64,000 bases of DNA from an uncultured Mucispirillum sp. (GCA_944323205.1 CALURO010000001.1:1-64000); one strand, 5' to 3'; counted from the first letter of the stretch, positions 26,347 through 36,376 are shown. Numbers and translations: made by a program. The notes: generated by a model from the letters alone, not told the origin.

Positions 26347-28317
26347 TTATTTTAAAAACAACTCTTCATATTTAAAAAATACATCTCTTACACAGTCAAT
26401 ATCTATACACACTTGAAACTCATTATTCATATTATCATAAGAACTAATATAATACTGCTTAATATTTTCAGGATAATAATTTATATCCATTTTTTCCTGT
26501 TTTTCCTTATATAATATTTCTAAATATGCTTTCTGACTTAATAACTCCCTTGATGAACATACAAACAATAATCCATTGTTTTCACTAATATTATCACAGT
26601 CTATATTTGCTGCATTATATAAATTAAATGGAGTTTTTACCTTATCAAGCATATTATTTTCCTGCTTATTTTTTATATAATATGCAGGGAAAGTATTAAA
26701 TCCTGCTTTGCCGTCTAATATATTTACAACAAGCACTTGACCGTCTCGCCTTAAATATATCATCTGCGGATTATTTTCTTTATATATTATTTTAACATTA
26801 TAATTCCATAAATCGCTGTCAGTAAAATCAGATACAGCACCAGCTAAATCTTCATTTAATATTTTTAATTTTTTATCTATTATAAAATACTGTGCAATAT
26901 TATTTGTTTTTTTATCAATTATGCAGGCAGCATATACTGGGTCTTTTTTGCCTATATCATAAAAAAGTAAATCATAATTGTCAGCTTTTATTGGATATTT
27001 TGAATAACTGCTTAAATATTCCATATATTTTTCAATATCTCTTTGGCTGTATTTGCTGTTCATTACTGCTTTTTCATAGTTTCTGTCTTTTACATAGTCT
27101 TTTATCTGTGCATAAGTCAATGGCTGCTTATAATCATACATATCAGCTAATGTATCCACATCACCAGCAGGGGATTGTGGCTCTTTATCATATTTTACTT
27201 GATAAATAACATTATCTCTATATGAAAATTTACCCATTTGCGAAACACCATGCAGTGCCTTTGCTGTTTTATCATCTTTAAATATGCCTTTATTATTGTA
27301 ATTTTTGCCATAATTTACATTAAAATATGCAGAGTTTTTTATAGATATTGTTTTTATATTATTTTCTACTTCTGATGTATTTACTAAATAATATGCATGA
27401 TTAAATGGCAGTACATAAAGGTTACCAGAATATACATAATTTGTACAGTGTTCCGGCTCATATTTCAGCGGGTTATCACTATTATTATCACCAAAAATTT
27501 TATAATAAAGGTTTGCATAAAGGTTTTCATTATCATAGCTTAATTTTGCTTCATCTATTACTAAAATAGAATGAGAATTATTTTTTATCACTGCAAAATT
27601 ATGATAAAATCCATCATTATAAATATCTGCATAACCAGAAGTCATTAATATATTATCTATATATCCATTTTCTACTGCATGGTTATAAAAATCTACAACA
27701 TTATCACCTTGAAACTTTGTAACAACAGAAAGTACTTCTGCTATAAAACGCATATCTCTTGTTATATTTTCTATGGCAGTATCACCATTTATTGATATAA
27801 ATTTATTAAAGTAATAAGATATTTTATCATAATTATAAAACATATCTTTTAAGAAATAAGCATAACTTATTATTAAATAAACTTCACCAGTTTCATCTTC
27901 CTTTTCTGCAAGATAGTTTTCTAATACTTTAATAGATTTTTCAAGCTGGCTGTTTAATATTAAAATATTATCCATAGGTTTATTAAATAATCTGCTTTTT
28001 ATATCTCCATTAATAAATGTATCAGAGCATGCAAGCCTGCTTTTATTATCATCTGCATATTTAAAGCCTATATCTGCAAGTTCTTCATCACTTTTTATCT
28101 CTTTTACAAAATATTTTCCTGCAGTATAATTATCATTATTATATGCATTATGAGTGTACTCTCTTAAAAAATACATTGCATCATCAACATCTTCAATATC
28201 CATTCTGGAAATAAAATTTATGATATTCTCAGCTGTATATTCTTCATTTTCTATATTCTGTGCAAGTGCTGCATTATTTATTAAAATCAGCATTAATATT
28301 ATTAATACTTTTTTCAT
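26347..28317 (-). CDS. Secreted hypothetical protein, paralogue of the next gene
   Basis: A 656-aa protein with a signal peptide (MKKVLIILMLILINNAALA, cleavage before QN). The rest is soluble and rich in Tyr, Asp and Asn. It shares NDGFYH, YVLPFN-A-Y and KNSAYFNVNYG with the lipoprotein encoded upstream (NDGFYM, FILPLNGAVY, KNPSYFDTGYA), so the two are likely duplicates. The start ATG 28317 follows GGAG at seven bases; an earlier TTG lies within that site. Function unknown, envelope location inferred. Confidence 0.7.
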   Translation of the reverse strand: MKKVLIILMLILINNAALAQNIENEEYTAENIINFISRMDIEDVDDAMYFLREYTHNAYNNDNYTAGKYFVKEIKSDEELADIGFKYADDNKSRLACSDTFINGDIKSRLFNKPMDNILILNSQLEKSIKVLENYLAEKEDETGEVYLIISYAYFLKDMFYNYDKISYYFNKFISINGDTAIENITRDMRFIAEVLSVVTKFQGDNVVDFYNHAVENGYIDNILMTSGYADIYNDGFYHNFAVIKNNSHSILVIDEAKLSYDNENLYANLYYKIFGDNNSDNPLKYEPEHCTNYVYSGNLYVLPFNHAYYLVNTSEVENNIKTISIKNSAYFNVNYGKNYNNKGIFKDDKTAKALHGVSQMGKFSYRDNVIYQVKYDKEPQSPAGDVDTLADMYDYKQPLTYAQIKDYVKDRNYEKAVMNSKYSQRDIEKYMEYLSSYSKYPIKADNYDLLFYDIGKKDPVYAACIIDKKTNNIAQYFIIDKKLKILNEDLAGAVSDFTDSDLWNYNVKIIYKENNPQMIYLRRDGQVLVVNILDGKAGFNTFPAYYIKNKQENNMLDKVKTPFNLYNAANIDCDNISENNGLLFVCSSRELLSQKAYLEILYKEKQEKMDINYYPENIKQYYISSYDNMNNEFQVCIDIDCVRDVFFKYEELFLK

Positions 28318-28334
28318 AATATACTCCAAATTAC

Positions 28335-29807
28335 CTATAATTCTATATCGCTGCTTGTAATCAGGCAGTCTGTTTTAGTGCCGCATCTGTTTTTATGGAT
28401 ATATTTTGCTTTTATCATATTTTCTCTACTGCTGCATATTTTTTCTAATTTCTCTATATTATCATTGCTGTTAAGGCAGTCTATAACACCTTTAAAAGTA
28501 AATAATTTTCTTTCATCTGGCATCTGATTTCGTATTGTGCCATTCCATACAATATTTAATTTGCCATTATCATTTATAATATAATCTTTCTGGAGAATAT
28601 TATATTCATATTCACTTAATATTTTAGGCAGTCCTTTCTGCATTGCTGCTTCATCATAAAGATAGCTTGCATAGCCTGTATCAAAATAAGAAGGGTTTTT
28701 AAACTCTACTTTTACAGCACTGCCGTCTTTTACTTCAATAGTATATACAGCACCATTTAATGGGAGAATAAAAACTTCATTATCATATATTGCATCAAAA
28801 TTATTCTGTATTTGATAATCTGCTGTTTTATCATTTTCATCAGTTTCTTTTCCGCTTATGATTATTTTCATCATAGATGTGGTATCTACATAAGTTTCAT
28901 ACTGCATATAAAATGGGTTTATGGCATATTTTGACTGTCTGAAAGCTGTTCCCACAGGCATATAAAAACCGTCGTTTAAATAATTATATATTCCGCCTTT
29001 TGAAAAAGCAGCCTGTAAAAATCCTTTTTCTATACCGTCATTTATAAGCTCTACTACACCAGTATTTTCATTATAAGCAACATAAGTTAATAATGCTGTA
29101 AGCTGCTTATTATCTTTACCGCTTAAAAAATCAACTTCTAAGCCGCCCAGCTCTTTCCAAAGTGCAGCATGTTTTTTAATTTCTAAAATATTATAAAGCC
29201 TGTCCTGAGCTAGATAAGATACAGCAATCATTAAATGAGCCTGTGCTTTTACTGTATCACTTAATTTTTTCATCTGGTTATTAAGAGTATAAATTATCAT
29301 ATTTCTAGCTTTTAAAAGTGATAAATTTATAAGCCTTGCTGCTTCTGTGCCTTTTATATAGCTGTTCTGCACATCAGACATATTATCATTATTAATATTT
29401 ACACTGTATGGAAGCACATAATCATTAAAATTAAATATTCCAAGATTATCTCTATTTGCATAATATACTGCAATATGCTTATATGCATCACTTAGCGTTG
29501 AGCCGTTTTTTAAAAACTCTAAAGCTCTTAAAGCATATGGCATATCTGTAAAATCATACTCTGTATCTGTATCATATTTAATGAAATATTTTTCGCTGTC
29601 CTGCTCTTTTGATACATCAAGCAGCTCACCATACTCCATATTTTTATTATAAGACGCTCTGCCTGCATTTTTATAATCCAAGCCACTGCTTATATTTTCA
29701 AAAACAATATTTTCTTCTGCAGAAACATTATTTTCATTAAACTCTGTTTTTTTATCACATGCATAAAAAAATACTGAAAATGCAAATACAATATAAAATT
29801 TTCTCAT
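28335..29807 (-). CDS. Predicted lipoprotein, paralogue of the previous gene
   Basis: A 490-aa protein with a lipoprotein signal: MRKFYIVFAFSVFFYACDKK, with the lipobox ending in Cys17, followed by Asp, which in some Gram-negative bacteria keeps lipoproteins in the inner membrane. The mature part is helical at first (residues 100-240) and then has the region shared with the neighbour. It starts 18 bases after ftsY on the same strand. I recognise no known family. The longer frame from 29822 lacks the signal start. Confidence 0.7.
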   Translation of the reverse strand: MRKFYIVFAFSVFFYACDKKTEFNENNVSAEENIVFENISSGLDYKNAGRASYNKNMEYGELLDVSKEQDSEKYFIKYDTDTEYDFTDMPYALRALEFLKNGSTLSDAYKHIAVYYANRDNLGIFNFNDYVLPYSVNINNDNMSDVQNSYIKGTEAARLINLSLLKARNMIIYTLNNQMKKLSDTVKAQAHLMIAVSYLAQDRLYNILEIKKHAALWKELGGLEVDFLSGKDNKQLTALLTYVAYNENTGVVELINDGIEKGFLQAAFSKGGIYNYLNDGFYMPVGTAFRQSKYAINPFYMQYETYVDTTSMMKIIISGKETDENDKTADYQIQNNFDAIYDNEVFILPLNGAVYTIEVKDGSAVKVEFKNPSYFDTGYASYLYDEAAMQKGLPKILSEYEYNILQKDYIINDNGKLNIVWNGTIRNQMPDERKLFTFKGVIDCLNSNDNIEKLEKICSSRENMIKAKYIHKNRCGTKTDCLITSSDIEL

Positions 29808-29824
29808 TTTAATACCCTGCATGC

Positions 29825-30775
29825 TTACTTTTCATTATCAAACATCGCTTCAACAAAACTTTCTGCATTAAATGGACGCAGGTCATCTATCCCTTCACCA
29901 AACCCAATATAACGCACAGGAAGTTTTAATTCACTTACTACTCTTACAGCTACACCACCTTTTGCAGTGCCATCTAGTTTTGTAAGCACAACACCATTAA
30001 TATTTACTGCATCTTTAAACATTTTTGCCTGCTGTAAAGCATTCTGTCCGCTTGTAGCATCAAGCACTATTAAACTTTCCTGCACAGAAAATCCTAGTGC
30101 TTTTTCTGCTACCTTGTATATCTTTATAAGCTCCTGCATAAGATTATATTTTGTATGAAGTCTGCCGGCAGTATCTGCAATTAATACATCAATATTTTTT
30201 GATTTTGCACTCATTATTCCATCATGTATCACTGCTGCTGGGTCGCTGCCGTCTGGCTGTCTGATTACAGGAATATCTAAACGCTCCCCCCACACTGCAA
30301 GCTGGTCTGCAGCTGCCGCCCTAAATGTATCACCTGCTGCAAGCATAACTGATTTACCTGCTTTTTTATACATATTTGCAAGTTTTGCTATACTTGTTGT
30401 TTTGCCTGCCCCGTTTACACCTGAAACAAGCACCACATATGGTTTATTAGACATATCTTCTTGAAATTCATCTACACTTTCTAAAAGCTCTACTAATGTC
30501 TGCTTTAAAGCATCAAGCAGTCGTTCAGCATCTTTTAATGTGCCGCGGGTATAATCGCTGCGGACTTTCTCTATAATCATATCAGCAGCCTGCGGACCGA
30601 TATCTGCTGTGATTAAAAATTCTTCCAACTCTTCTAACAAGTTATCATCAATAGTTTTCCTGCCTAAAAATATTGATGAAAGACCTTCACGAAATCTGCC
30701 GGAAGTTTTTTTCATTCCTTTTTTTAAATTATCTTCTGATTGTTTATCTTTTTTGAAAAAATCAAATAATCCCAT
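29825..30775 (-). CDS. ftsY: Signal recognition particle receptor FtsY
   Basis: A 316-aa GTPase that docks SRP-ribosome complexes at the inner membrane. The N domain covers residues 20-100, followed by the G domain: SGVNGAGKTTSIAKLA (G1), GDTFRAAAADQL, DTAGRLHTKYNLM (G3), TKLDGTAKGG (G4) and FGEGIDDLRPF. The acidic A domain is very short, as in many small-genome lineages. It is the first gene of the leftward group after a small HTH gene. Confidence 0.96.
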   Translation of the reverse strand: MGLFDFFKKDKQSEDNLKKGMKKTSGRFREGLSSIFLGRKTIDDNLLEELEEFLITADIGPQAADMIIEKVRSDYTRGTLKDAERLLDALKQTLVELLESVDEFQEDMSNKPYVVLVSGVNGAGKTTSIAKLANMYKKAGKSVMLAAGDTFRAAAADQLAVWGERLDIPVIRQPDGSDPAAVIHDGIMSAKSKNIDVLIADTAGRLHTKYNLMQELIKIYKVAEKALGFSVQESLIVLDATSGQNALQQAKMFKDAVNINGVVLTKLDGTAKGGVAVRVVSELKLPVRYIGFGEGIDDLRPFNAESFVEAMFDNEK

Positions 30776-30846
30776 ACTATCCTCATCTTAATATAAAATT
30801 CAGATAGTATGTTATTATAAATCTTGGCAAAATTCAATAAAAGATA

Positions 30847-31179
30847 TTAATTTTTAGTATTAAGTGTATTTTTAAAATTATCTAATGCTTTTTGCAGCAT
30901 ATCTTTTGTATCCCCTTGTGCCTGACTGATTAAAAGACTAAATACTACAAATATTAAAGTTAAATCATTACTTCCTGCCATAAATCTATCTTTATTTATA
31001 ATTTTATATGACTTTTTATACTTATCTTTTTCAACAGGCAGTACCTGCATAAGCTCCCTTATTCTTCTATAGGCTGTTCTTTTTGAACATGAAAACTTAT
31101 TCATTACATCTTTTAAAGTTACTTTCCCTTTTATTTCTGATATAGCAAGTATATCAATCATTTCATTAAGATTAGTCAT
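30847..31179 (-). CDS. Small HTH regulator
   Basis: A 110-aa protein. Residues 5-45 form a winged helix-turn-helix of the HTH_11/DeoR type (ISEIKGKVTLKDVMNKFSCS then KRTAYRRIRELM). No ligand-binding domain follows, only a short hydrophobic helix (LTLIFVVFSLLIS) and a basic tail. It could be a stand-alone DNA-binding protein or an N-terminal piece of a YafY-type regulator. The DNA between it and ftsY has no clear terminator. Confidence 0.7.
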   Translation of the reverse strand: MTNLNEMIDILAISEIKGKVTLKDVMNKFSCSKRTAYRRIRELMQVLPVEKDKYKKSYKIINKDRFMAGSNDLTLIFVVFSLLISQAQGDTKDMLQKALDNFKNTLNTKN

Positions 31180-31337
31180 AATATCTCCCTATATTTGCCA
31201 TATATTTATGTAGATATATAATATTACCAAATATACACCGATAATATTTTTCATATACTAATATATATGAAAACTTACATATTTTGCAAGAAAGAATAAA
31301 ATGTTAAAAAATATAGTTATGAAAAAATAACTGCTTC

Positions 31338-31703
31338 ACCCCCATTTTTTATTAAAAAATGCTATAACTACTTGATAATATATGTAAAAATATAAATAAT
31401 TGTAATAACTGTCATTCAGAGCCTGAGCATTCAGGCGAAGAATCTTATAATGTTCTAGCTTGTAAAAATTATAGACTCTTCGGTCGCAAGCTCCCTCTGA
31501 GTGACAAAATGGTAATAGTTGCCAATATACCACTGTCATTCAGAGCCTACGATAGTAGGCGAAGAATCTATTTAAACTTTTATTTTCAAATTCTTTCCAG
31601 CTACGCATTTCTATTTCCTCCTTATTCAGTCGGGAAAAAGTGTCCTCGCATAAACCGCTCGTCTGAGTGACATAAGGTGTTGTAAAAAAAATGGGGTACT
31701 ACC
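31338..31703 (+). repeat. Dispersed palindromic repeat, copy 5 (composite)
   Basis: It starts CCCCATTTTTTATTAAAAAA and ends AAAAAAAATGGGGTACTACC. The first 250 bases are the inverted near-identical partner of the copy at 574-823. The remainder adds a further hairpin module (about 31590-31660) and a closing GTCTGAGTGACATAAGG. It fills the gap before the TPR gene. The minus-strand frame 31336-31539 is a repeat artefact. Confidence 0.85.
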
Positions 31704-31719
31704 AGAGAAAAAATAAATA

Positions 31720-31748
31720 TTGTTTTTATTATGATAGTAGTTTAAAAT
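31720..31748 (+). promoter_or_regulatory. Predicted promoter of the TPR gene
   Basis: TTGTTT (31720-31725), a 17-base spacer and TAAAAT (31743-31748) lie 30 bases before the start codon of the TPR gene and right after the repeat. Confidence 0.45.
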
Positions 31749-31777
31749 AAAACAACAAAATAAAAATGGAGTAGTTA

Positions 31778-33349
31778 ATGAAAAAAGTTTGTCTGTCATT
31801 ATTTATGATTTTTTCTTTATTTATATATATATTACCTGCATATGCTCAAGTGTCTAACACAAGCCTTTTTATTAAAGCAAAGCAGTTAAGTCTGAATGGA
31901 GAATATAAGGAAGCATCTAAGCTTTTAAAAGATATATTAAAAAATGAAAAATCTATGTATATTTATGACTTTCTTATAGAAAATCAACTTAATGCAGGGC
32001 TTATTGATGAAGCATTAGGCACTGCAAAACAGGCAGTTCATGATTTTCCAAAAGAAGCAAAATATCTGCATTTAACAGCATCAATATATAAAACATATAA
32101 AAATAATACTCAGGCAGCTTATGAATATATGGAAAACTGCCTTAAAATCGCAGGCAGTATTGCAGATAATCCAAACTATGCCTTAAATACTGCACTTCTT
32201 GCAGCAGAGTTAAAAAAATATAAACGGGCTTTAGAAATAACTAATGAACTTATTAAAAAAGATGATAAAAACTCTCAATATTACATTGTAAGAGCTGATA
32301 TTTATTCTGCTCAGGACAAAAAAAAGCAGGCTGTAAAAGATTTAGAAAAATCTATAAATATAGATAATAACAGCACTGCAAAACTTATGCTTGCAGAAAT
32401 CTATCTTATGCAGAATAATGAAGAAAAAGCTGTAAAACTTTTAGAAGAAGTAAGTAGTGATAATGAAAATATAAGTGCACTTATTGAGCAAAATATTGGC
32501 AAAATATATACAGAAAGCGGTAATTTTGATAAAGCTATAGAAGTATATAAAAGGCTGGCAGGTAAGTTATACGGCAAACCAAAGGCGATTATTCTTATGC
32601 AGCTTGGCGATGTACTTAATAAATCAGGCAGATACGAAGAGGCTGGGCAGGTTTTTGAAGAGCTTACAACTCTTGCCCCAGATGAAACTATTAACTATTA
32701 TATTGCAGGCAAATTTTATGAATATACTAAAAATTACGAAAAAGCCGAAAAAATGTATCTAGGTGCATTAAATATTAATCCAACTTATGCTCAAACATTA
32801 AAACGGCTTGCAGTAGTTTATCTTCTGCAAAATAGGGCAAAAGATGCACTGAAATATATTAATATGATAGATGAACTTGAGCGTGATGTAGATTATTACT
32901 TATTAAAAGCTGAGTGTTACTCAATAGATAAAGATAAGAAAACAGCAATGATTATACTAGAAGATGCACTAAAAGAAAATCCAACTAATACGCAGGTGCT
33001 TGTATTTCTTGCATCACTATATGAAGAAGAGGGAAATATTGATAAGACATTAGAGCTTGTGAAAAAAGCACTTGAAATAGAGCCAGACAATCCAGTTTTT
33101 CAAAACTTTTTAGGGTTTATGTATGCAGAAATGGGTACAAATTTAGATGAAGCACTTGTTTTAATAGAAAAAGCATTAAAAAAAGAGCCTGAAAATGGTG
33201 CATATCTTGATAGTCTTGGCTGGGTATATTATAAAAAGAAAGATTATAAAAAAGCATATAAATATATAAATGAAGCATTAAAATATATGCCAGAAGAAAA
33301 AGAACTGCATGACCATTTAGATGCTGTAAAAAAAGCTATGGGAAAATAA
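31778..33349 (+). CDS. Secreted TPR-repeat protein
   Basis: A 523-aa protein with a signal peptide (MKKVCLSLFMIFSLFIYILP, cleavage near AYA-QV). The mature part is a continuous array of about twelve tetratricopeptide repeats, for example KAVKLLEEVSSDNENISALI, AEKMYLGALNINPTYAQTLK and YLDSLGWVYYKKKDYKKAY. Such periplasmic TPR proteins scaffold envelope complexes. The neighbouring LolB-like gene makes a link to lipoprotein or outer-membrane assembly plausible. GGAG lies upstream of the ATG. Confidence 0.85.
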   Translation: MKKVCLSLFMIFSLFIYILPAYAQVSNTSLFIKAKQLSLNGEYKEASKLLKDILKNEKSMYIYDFLIENQLNAGLIDEALGTAKQAVHDFPKEAKYLHLTASIYKTYKNNTQAAYEYMENCLKIAGSIADNPNYALNTALLAAELKKYKRALEITNELIKKDDKNSQYYIVRADIYSAQDKKKQAVKDLEKSINIDNNSTAKLMLAEIYLMQNNEEKAVKLLEEVSSDNENISALIEQNIGKIYTESGNFDKAIEVYKRLAGKLYGKPKAIILMQLGDVLNKSGRYEEAGQVFEELTTLAPDETINYYIAGKFYEYTKNYEKAEKMYLGALNINPTYAQTLKRLAVVYLLQNRAKDALKYINMIDELERDVDYYLLKAECYSIDKDKKTAMIILEDALKENPTNTQVLVFLASLYEEEGNIDKTLELVKKALEIEPDNPVFQNFLGFMYAEMGTNLDEALVLIEKALKKEPENGAYLDSLGWVYYKKKDYKKAYKYINEALKYMPEEKELHDHLDAVKKAMGK

Positions 33350-33373
33350 AATAATTTTATTTAAGGTTTATAT

Positions 33374-34015
33374 ATGAAAAGATTTTATATTATAACTTTC
33401 TGCGTTCTGCTTTTATCAATAAGCAGTAGCTGTTCTATAACAAAATACCATATTAATACAACCCTTACTCTTGAAAATGCAGCAGCATTAACAGTAAAAA
33501 ATACACCAAACTTATGCAGCTACAGAGGAAGGGCAGCAGTAAGTATTGAAGGCCAGCAGAATATATCATTTTCAGTATTATTAAATAAAAAGTGCAATGA
33601 TGACGCACTAATTAATGTATTAGGTGCATTAAATAACCCGCTTGCTTCTATTAGATATGAAAACAAAAAAATAGAAGTGCATACACAAAGCCAGCAGAAT
33701 ACTGAAGATATTAAAAAAATTGCAGATAACTCAATATTTCATATAATCAGCTTTTTAAAAACTCCCCAAAGGGTGCCTGATGCCAGCAATTATACAATAT
33801 CTTTTAGCAAATCATCATATATATTTACAGAAAAAGACGGAACACAACTATATGCTGATGATAAATTCAGACTTTATAAATATGTAACAGGAAATGTAAC
33901 ATCAGAATATATGTGGGATAAGGAAGAAAATATACTAAAAGCCATTACAGTTACAGCACCAGAAGGAAAAGTTACAGTTAAGTTTATAAATAAATCAGGC
34001 TGGAGCATAAACTAA
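33374..34015 (+). CDS. LolB-like outer-membrane lipoprotein
   Basis: A 213-aa lipoprotein. The signal ends in the lipobox SISSSC (Cys20). The mature part has the size and alternating beta pattern of the LolB/DUF4292 fold, with YRGRAAVSIEGQQNISFSV near the start. The order lolB-ispE-prs is known from gamma-proteobacteria and matches here, which supports a role in receiving lipoproteins from LolA at the outer membrane. Sequence similarity by eye is weak. Its stop overlaps the ispE start by one base. Confidence 0.65.
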   Translation: MKRFYIITFCVLLLSISSSCSITKYHINTTLTLENAAALTVKNTPNLCSYRGRAAVSIEGQQNISFSVLLNKKCNDDALINVLGALNNPLASIRYENKKIEVHTQSQQNTEDIKKIADNSIFHIISFLKTPQRVPDASNYTISFSKSSYIFTEKDGTQLYADDKFRLYKYVTGNVTSEYMWDKEENILKAITVTAPEGKVTVKFINKSGWSIN

Positions 34016-34869
34016 TGGAGAATAAAACATATACATATTTATGTCCTGCAAAAGTAAACCTGTTTTTATATGTTTTAGGCAGGCGTCCTGATGGATACCA
34101 TGATATTTATACTCTTTTTTACCCTGTTTCCATATACGATACACTATCTATACAAAAATCAGATAAAACCATATTAACATGCAGTAATAAAAATATTCCA
34201 GAAGATGATAATAATATAATTCTTAAAACACACAATATATTAAAAGAAAAATATAACCTGCATGATAATTTTAATATTAAATTAGAAAAAAATATTCCTT
34301 TTGGAGCAGGGCTTGGTGGCGGAAGCTCTAATGCAGCATATTATTTAAAGGCAGTTAATGAAATAAGCAGGCTTTATTTAACTTATGAGCAGATGGCTGA
34401 AATTATGGCTTTGGTAGGCAGTGATACAGTATTTTTTTTAAAGAATATTCCACAATTAGCTCTTGGCAGAGGTATAGAGCTATCTCCTGCCCCAATACTT
34501 CCAGAACTTTATTTTATTATAATAAACCCAAATATTTATGTTTCTACAAAGGAAATTTATAACAGCGAAAATTTAGAATTGACTAAACTTAATACTATCA
34601 ATATAAAAAAAGAATATACTTTTAATGAATTAAAAAGTATAATGAAAAATGATATGCAGCAGGCTGTATTTTCCATACATAAACAGGTAGAAGATATTGT
34701 CCATTTTTTAAACACAGAAACGGCAGGCTTTGCATTAATGAGCGGCTCAGGCTCTACTGTTTTTGCAGTATATCCTGATAAGCAGGCACAGGAAGAAGCA
34801 TTTAATAAGGCAAAAACCAATTTTAAAACATATTTTATAAAAAAAGCAGCAACTGCTGCAAGAGGTTGA
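34015..34869 (+). CDS. ispE: 4-diphosphocytidyl-2-C-methyl-D-erythritol kinase
   Basis: A 284-aa GHMP kinase of the MEP isoprenoid pathway, adding phosphate to CDP-ME. It begins with LCPAKVNLFLYVLGRRPDGYHD, with GHMP motif 2 PFGAGLGGGSSNAAYYL and the late motif MSGSGSTVFAVY. Length is normal. It overlaps the preceding gene at TAATG and prs follows one base after its stop, so it is in an operon. Confidence 0.96.
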   Translation: MENKTYTYLCPAKVNLFLYVLGRRPDGYHDIYTLFYPVSIYDTLSIQKSDKTILTCSNKNIPEDDNNIILKTHNILKEKYNLHDNFNIKLEKNIPFGAGLGGGSSNAAYYLKAVNEISRLYLTYEQMAEIMALVGSDTVFFLKNIPQLALGRGIELSPAPILPELYFIIINPNIYVSTKEIYNSENLELTKLNTINIKKEYTFNELKSIMKNDMQQAVFSIHKQVEDIVHFLNTETAGFALMSGSGSTVFAVYPDKQAQEEAFNKAKTNFKTYFIKKAATAARG

Positions 34870-34870
34870 A

Positions 34871-35815
34871 ATGGATTTTTTAATTTTTTCAGGCAACTCT
34901 AATAAGAGTCTGGCAGAAGGTATTGTTGCCCGTCTTGGTATGAGGCTGGGAGCAGCTACTGTTTCTAAATTTTCTGATGGGGAAATAATGGTTAAAATCA
35001 ATGAGAGCGTTCGCGGTAGAGATGTTTTCCTTGTTCAGCCTACAAATGCACCATCTGATACTAACCTTATGGAACTTATGATTATGACAGATGCATTAAA
35101 AAGAGCATCTGCAAATACTATTACAGCTATCATTCCTTATTTTGGTTACAGCAGGCAGGATAGAGCAAGTGAACCTCGTGTGCCTATTACTGCAAAACTT
35201 ATTGCTAATTTAATTACTACATCAGGTGTAGATAGAGTTGTTACAATGGACTTACATGCAGGACAGATACAAGGCTTTTTTGATATACCTGTTGATAACC
35301 TGTATGCTCTTCCTGTATTTTATAAATATATGCAGGATAATAACTTATGTAATGAGGATACAGTTATAGTATCGCCTGATGCCGGCGGTGTGGCTCGTGC
35401 TAGAACTTACGCGAAAAAATTTGGAATGCCTCTTGCAATTATTGATAAACGCCGTTCAAGTCCTAATGTTGCAAAAGTTATGCATGTTATTGGTGATGTT
35501 TCAGGTAAAAAATGTATATTAATAGATGATATGATAGATACTGCTGGCACACTGACAGAAGCAGCTGCCGCCTTAGTGGAAAATGGTGCTGTAAGTGTTA
35601 AAGCTATGGCTACTCATGGTATACTTTCAGGCCCTGCAATAGATAGAATTGGGGCAAGTGTTATTGAAAAAGTAATTATTACAGATACAATAGATAATAC
35701 AAGGCTAAAAGATTTTGCGAAGCTGGAAATCTTATCAGTATCAGGCATACTTGCAACATCTATTGAAAGAATACATAATAGAGAAAGTATCAGTTCACTT
35801 TTTATTGGTGATTAA
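34871..35815 (+). CDS. prs: Ribose-phosphate pyrophosphokinase
   Basis: A 314-aa enzyme making PRPP from ribose-5-phosphate and ATP, needed for nucleotide, His and Trp synthesis. Motifs: FSDGEIMVKINESVRGRDVF, YFGYSRQDRAS, DLHAGQIQGFFDIPVDNL and the PRPP-binding loop CILIDDMIDTAGTLTEAA. Length is normal. The ribosomal protein L25 gene often found between prs and pth is absent here. Confidence 0.97.
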   Translation: MDFLIFSGNSNKSLAEGIVARLGMRLGAATVSKFSDGEIMVKINESVRGRDVFLVQPTNAPSDTNLMELMIMTDALKRASANTITAIIPYFGYSRQDRASEPRVPITAKLIANLITTSGVDRVVTMDLHAGQIQGFFDIPVDNLYALPVFYKYMQDNNLCNEDTVIVSPDAGGVARARTYAKKFGMPLAIIDKRRSSPNVAKVMHVIGDVSGKKCILIDDMIDTAGTLTEAAAALVENGAVSVKAMATHGILSGPAIDRIGASVIEKVIITDTIDNTRLKDFAKLEILSVSGILATSIERIHNRESISSLFIGD

Positions 35816-35818
35816 TAG

Positions 35819-36376
35819 ATGATAAAATTAGTGGCAGGTCTTGGCAACCCGGGGGATAAATATAAAAATACACGCCATAATATTGGTTTTGATGTGATAG
35901 ATATATTAGCAGAAAGATTAAATATTTCATGGAGTGATAAATATGATGGTGCTTTTGCAGAGATAAAATATAATGATGAAAAACTATTTCTGCTAAAACC
36001 TTATACTTTTATGAATTTATCAGGTAAATCTGTTGCAGGGCTTGCTAATTTTTATAAAATCAGTCCACAGGATATTCTTATCATCCATGATGAAATGAAT
36101 ATCCCGTATAATACTTTAAAACTGCGTCATAACGGCTCTGCAGGCGGTCATAATGGACTTAAGTCTATTATTGAATGTTTAGGCTCTCAGGAATTTCCTA
36201 GGCTGAAAATGGGAATAGGTAGAGATAATTCAAAAGATGTAATAAGCTATGTTTTAGGCAAATATAAGCCTGAAGAAGCTGCCCTTTATAATAACTTTTT
36301 AAATAAAGGTGCTGATGCAGTAATAGATGTATTAAATAACGGTCTGCAGAAAGCAATGACTGTTTATAATAAGTGA
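35819..36376 (+). CDS. pth: Peptidyl-tRNA hydrolase
   Basis: A 185-aa enzyme that recycles peptidyl-tRNA released from stalled ribosomes. Motifs: VAGLGNPGDKYKNTRHNIGF with the catalytic His, PYTFMNLSGKSV, HDEMNIPYNTLKLRHNGSAG and GGHNGLKSIIECLG. Length is normal. It starts three bases after the prs stop. Confidence 0.96.
   Translation: MIKLVAGLGNPGDKYKNTRHNIGFDVIDILAERLNISWSDKYDGAFAEIKYNDEKLFLLKPYTFMNLSGKSVAGLANFYKISPQDILIIHDEMNIPYNTLKLRHNGSAGGHNGLKSIIECLGSQEFPRLKMGIGRDNSKDVISYVLGKYKPEEAALYNNFLNKGADAVIDVLNNGLQKAMTVYNK

Noticed and set aside
30283..30288. C6 run in ftsY as a phase-variation tract
   Set aside because: Six bases is too short to be a likely switch and ftsY is essential and in frame.
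31336..31539. 67-codon minus-strand open frame
   Set aside because: Same repeat-derived peptide as at 621-857; artefact of the repeat.
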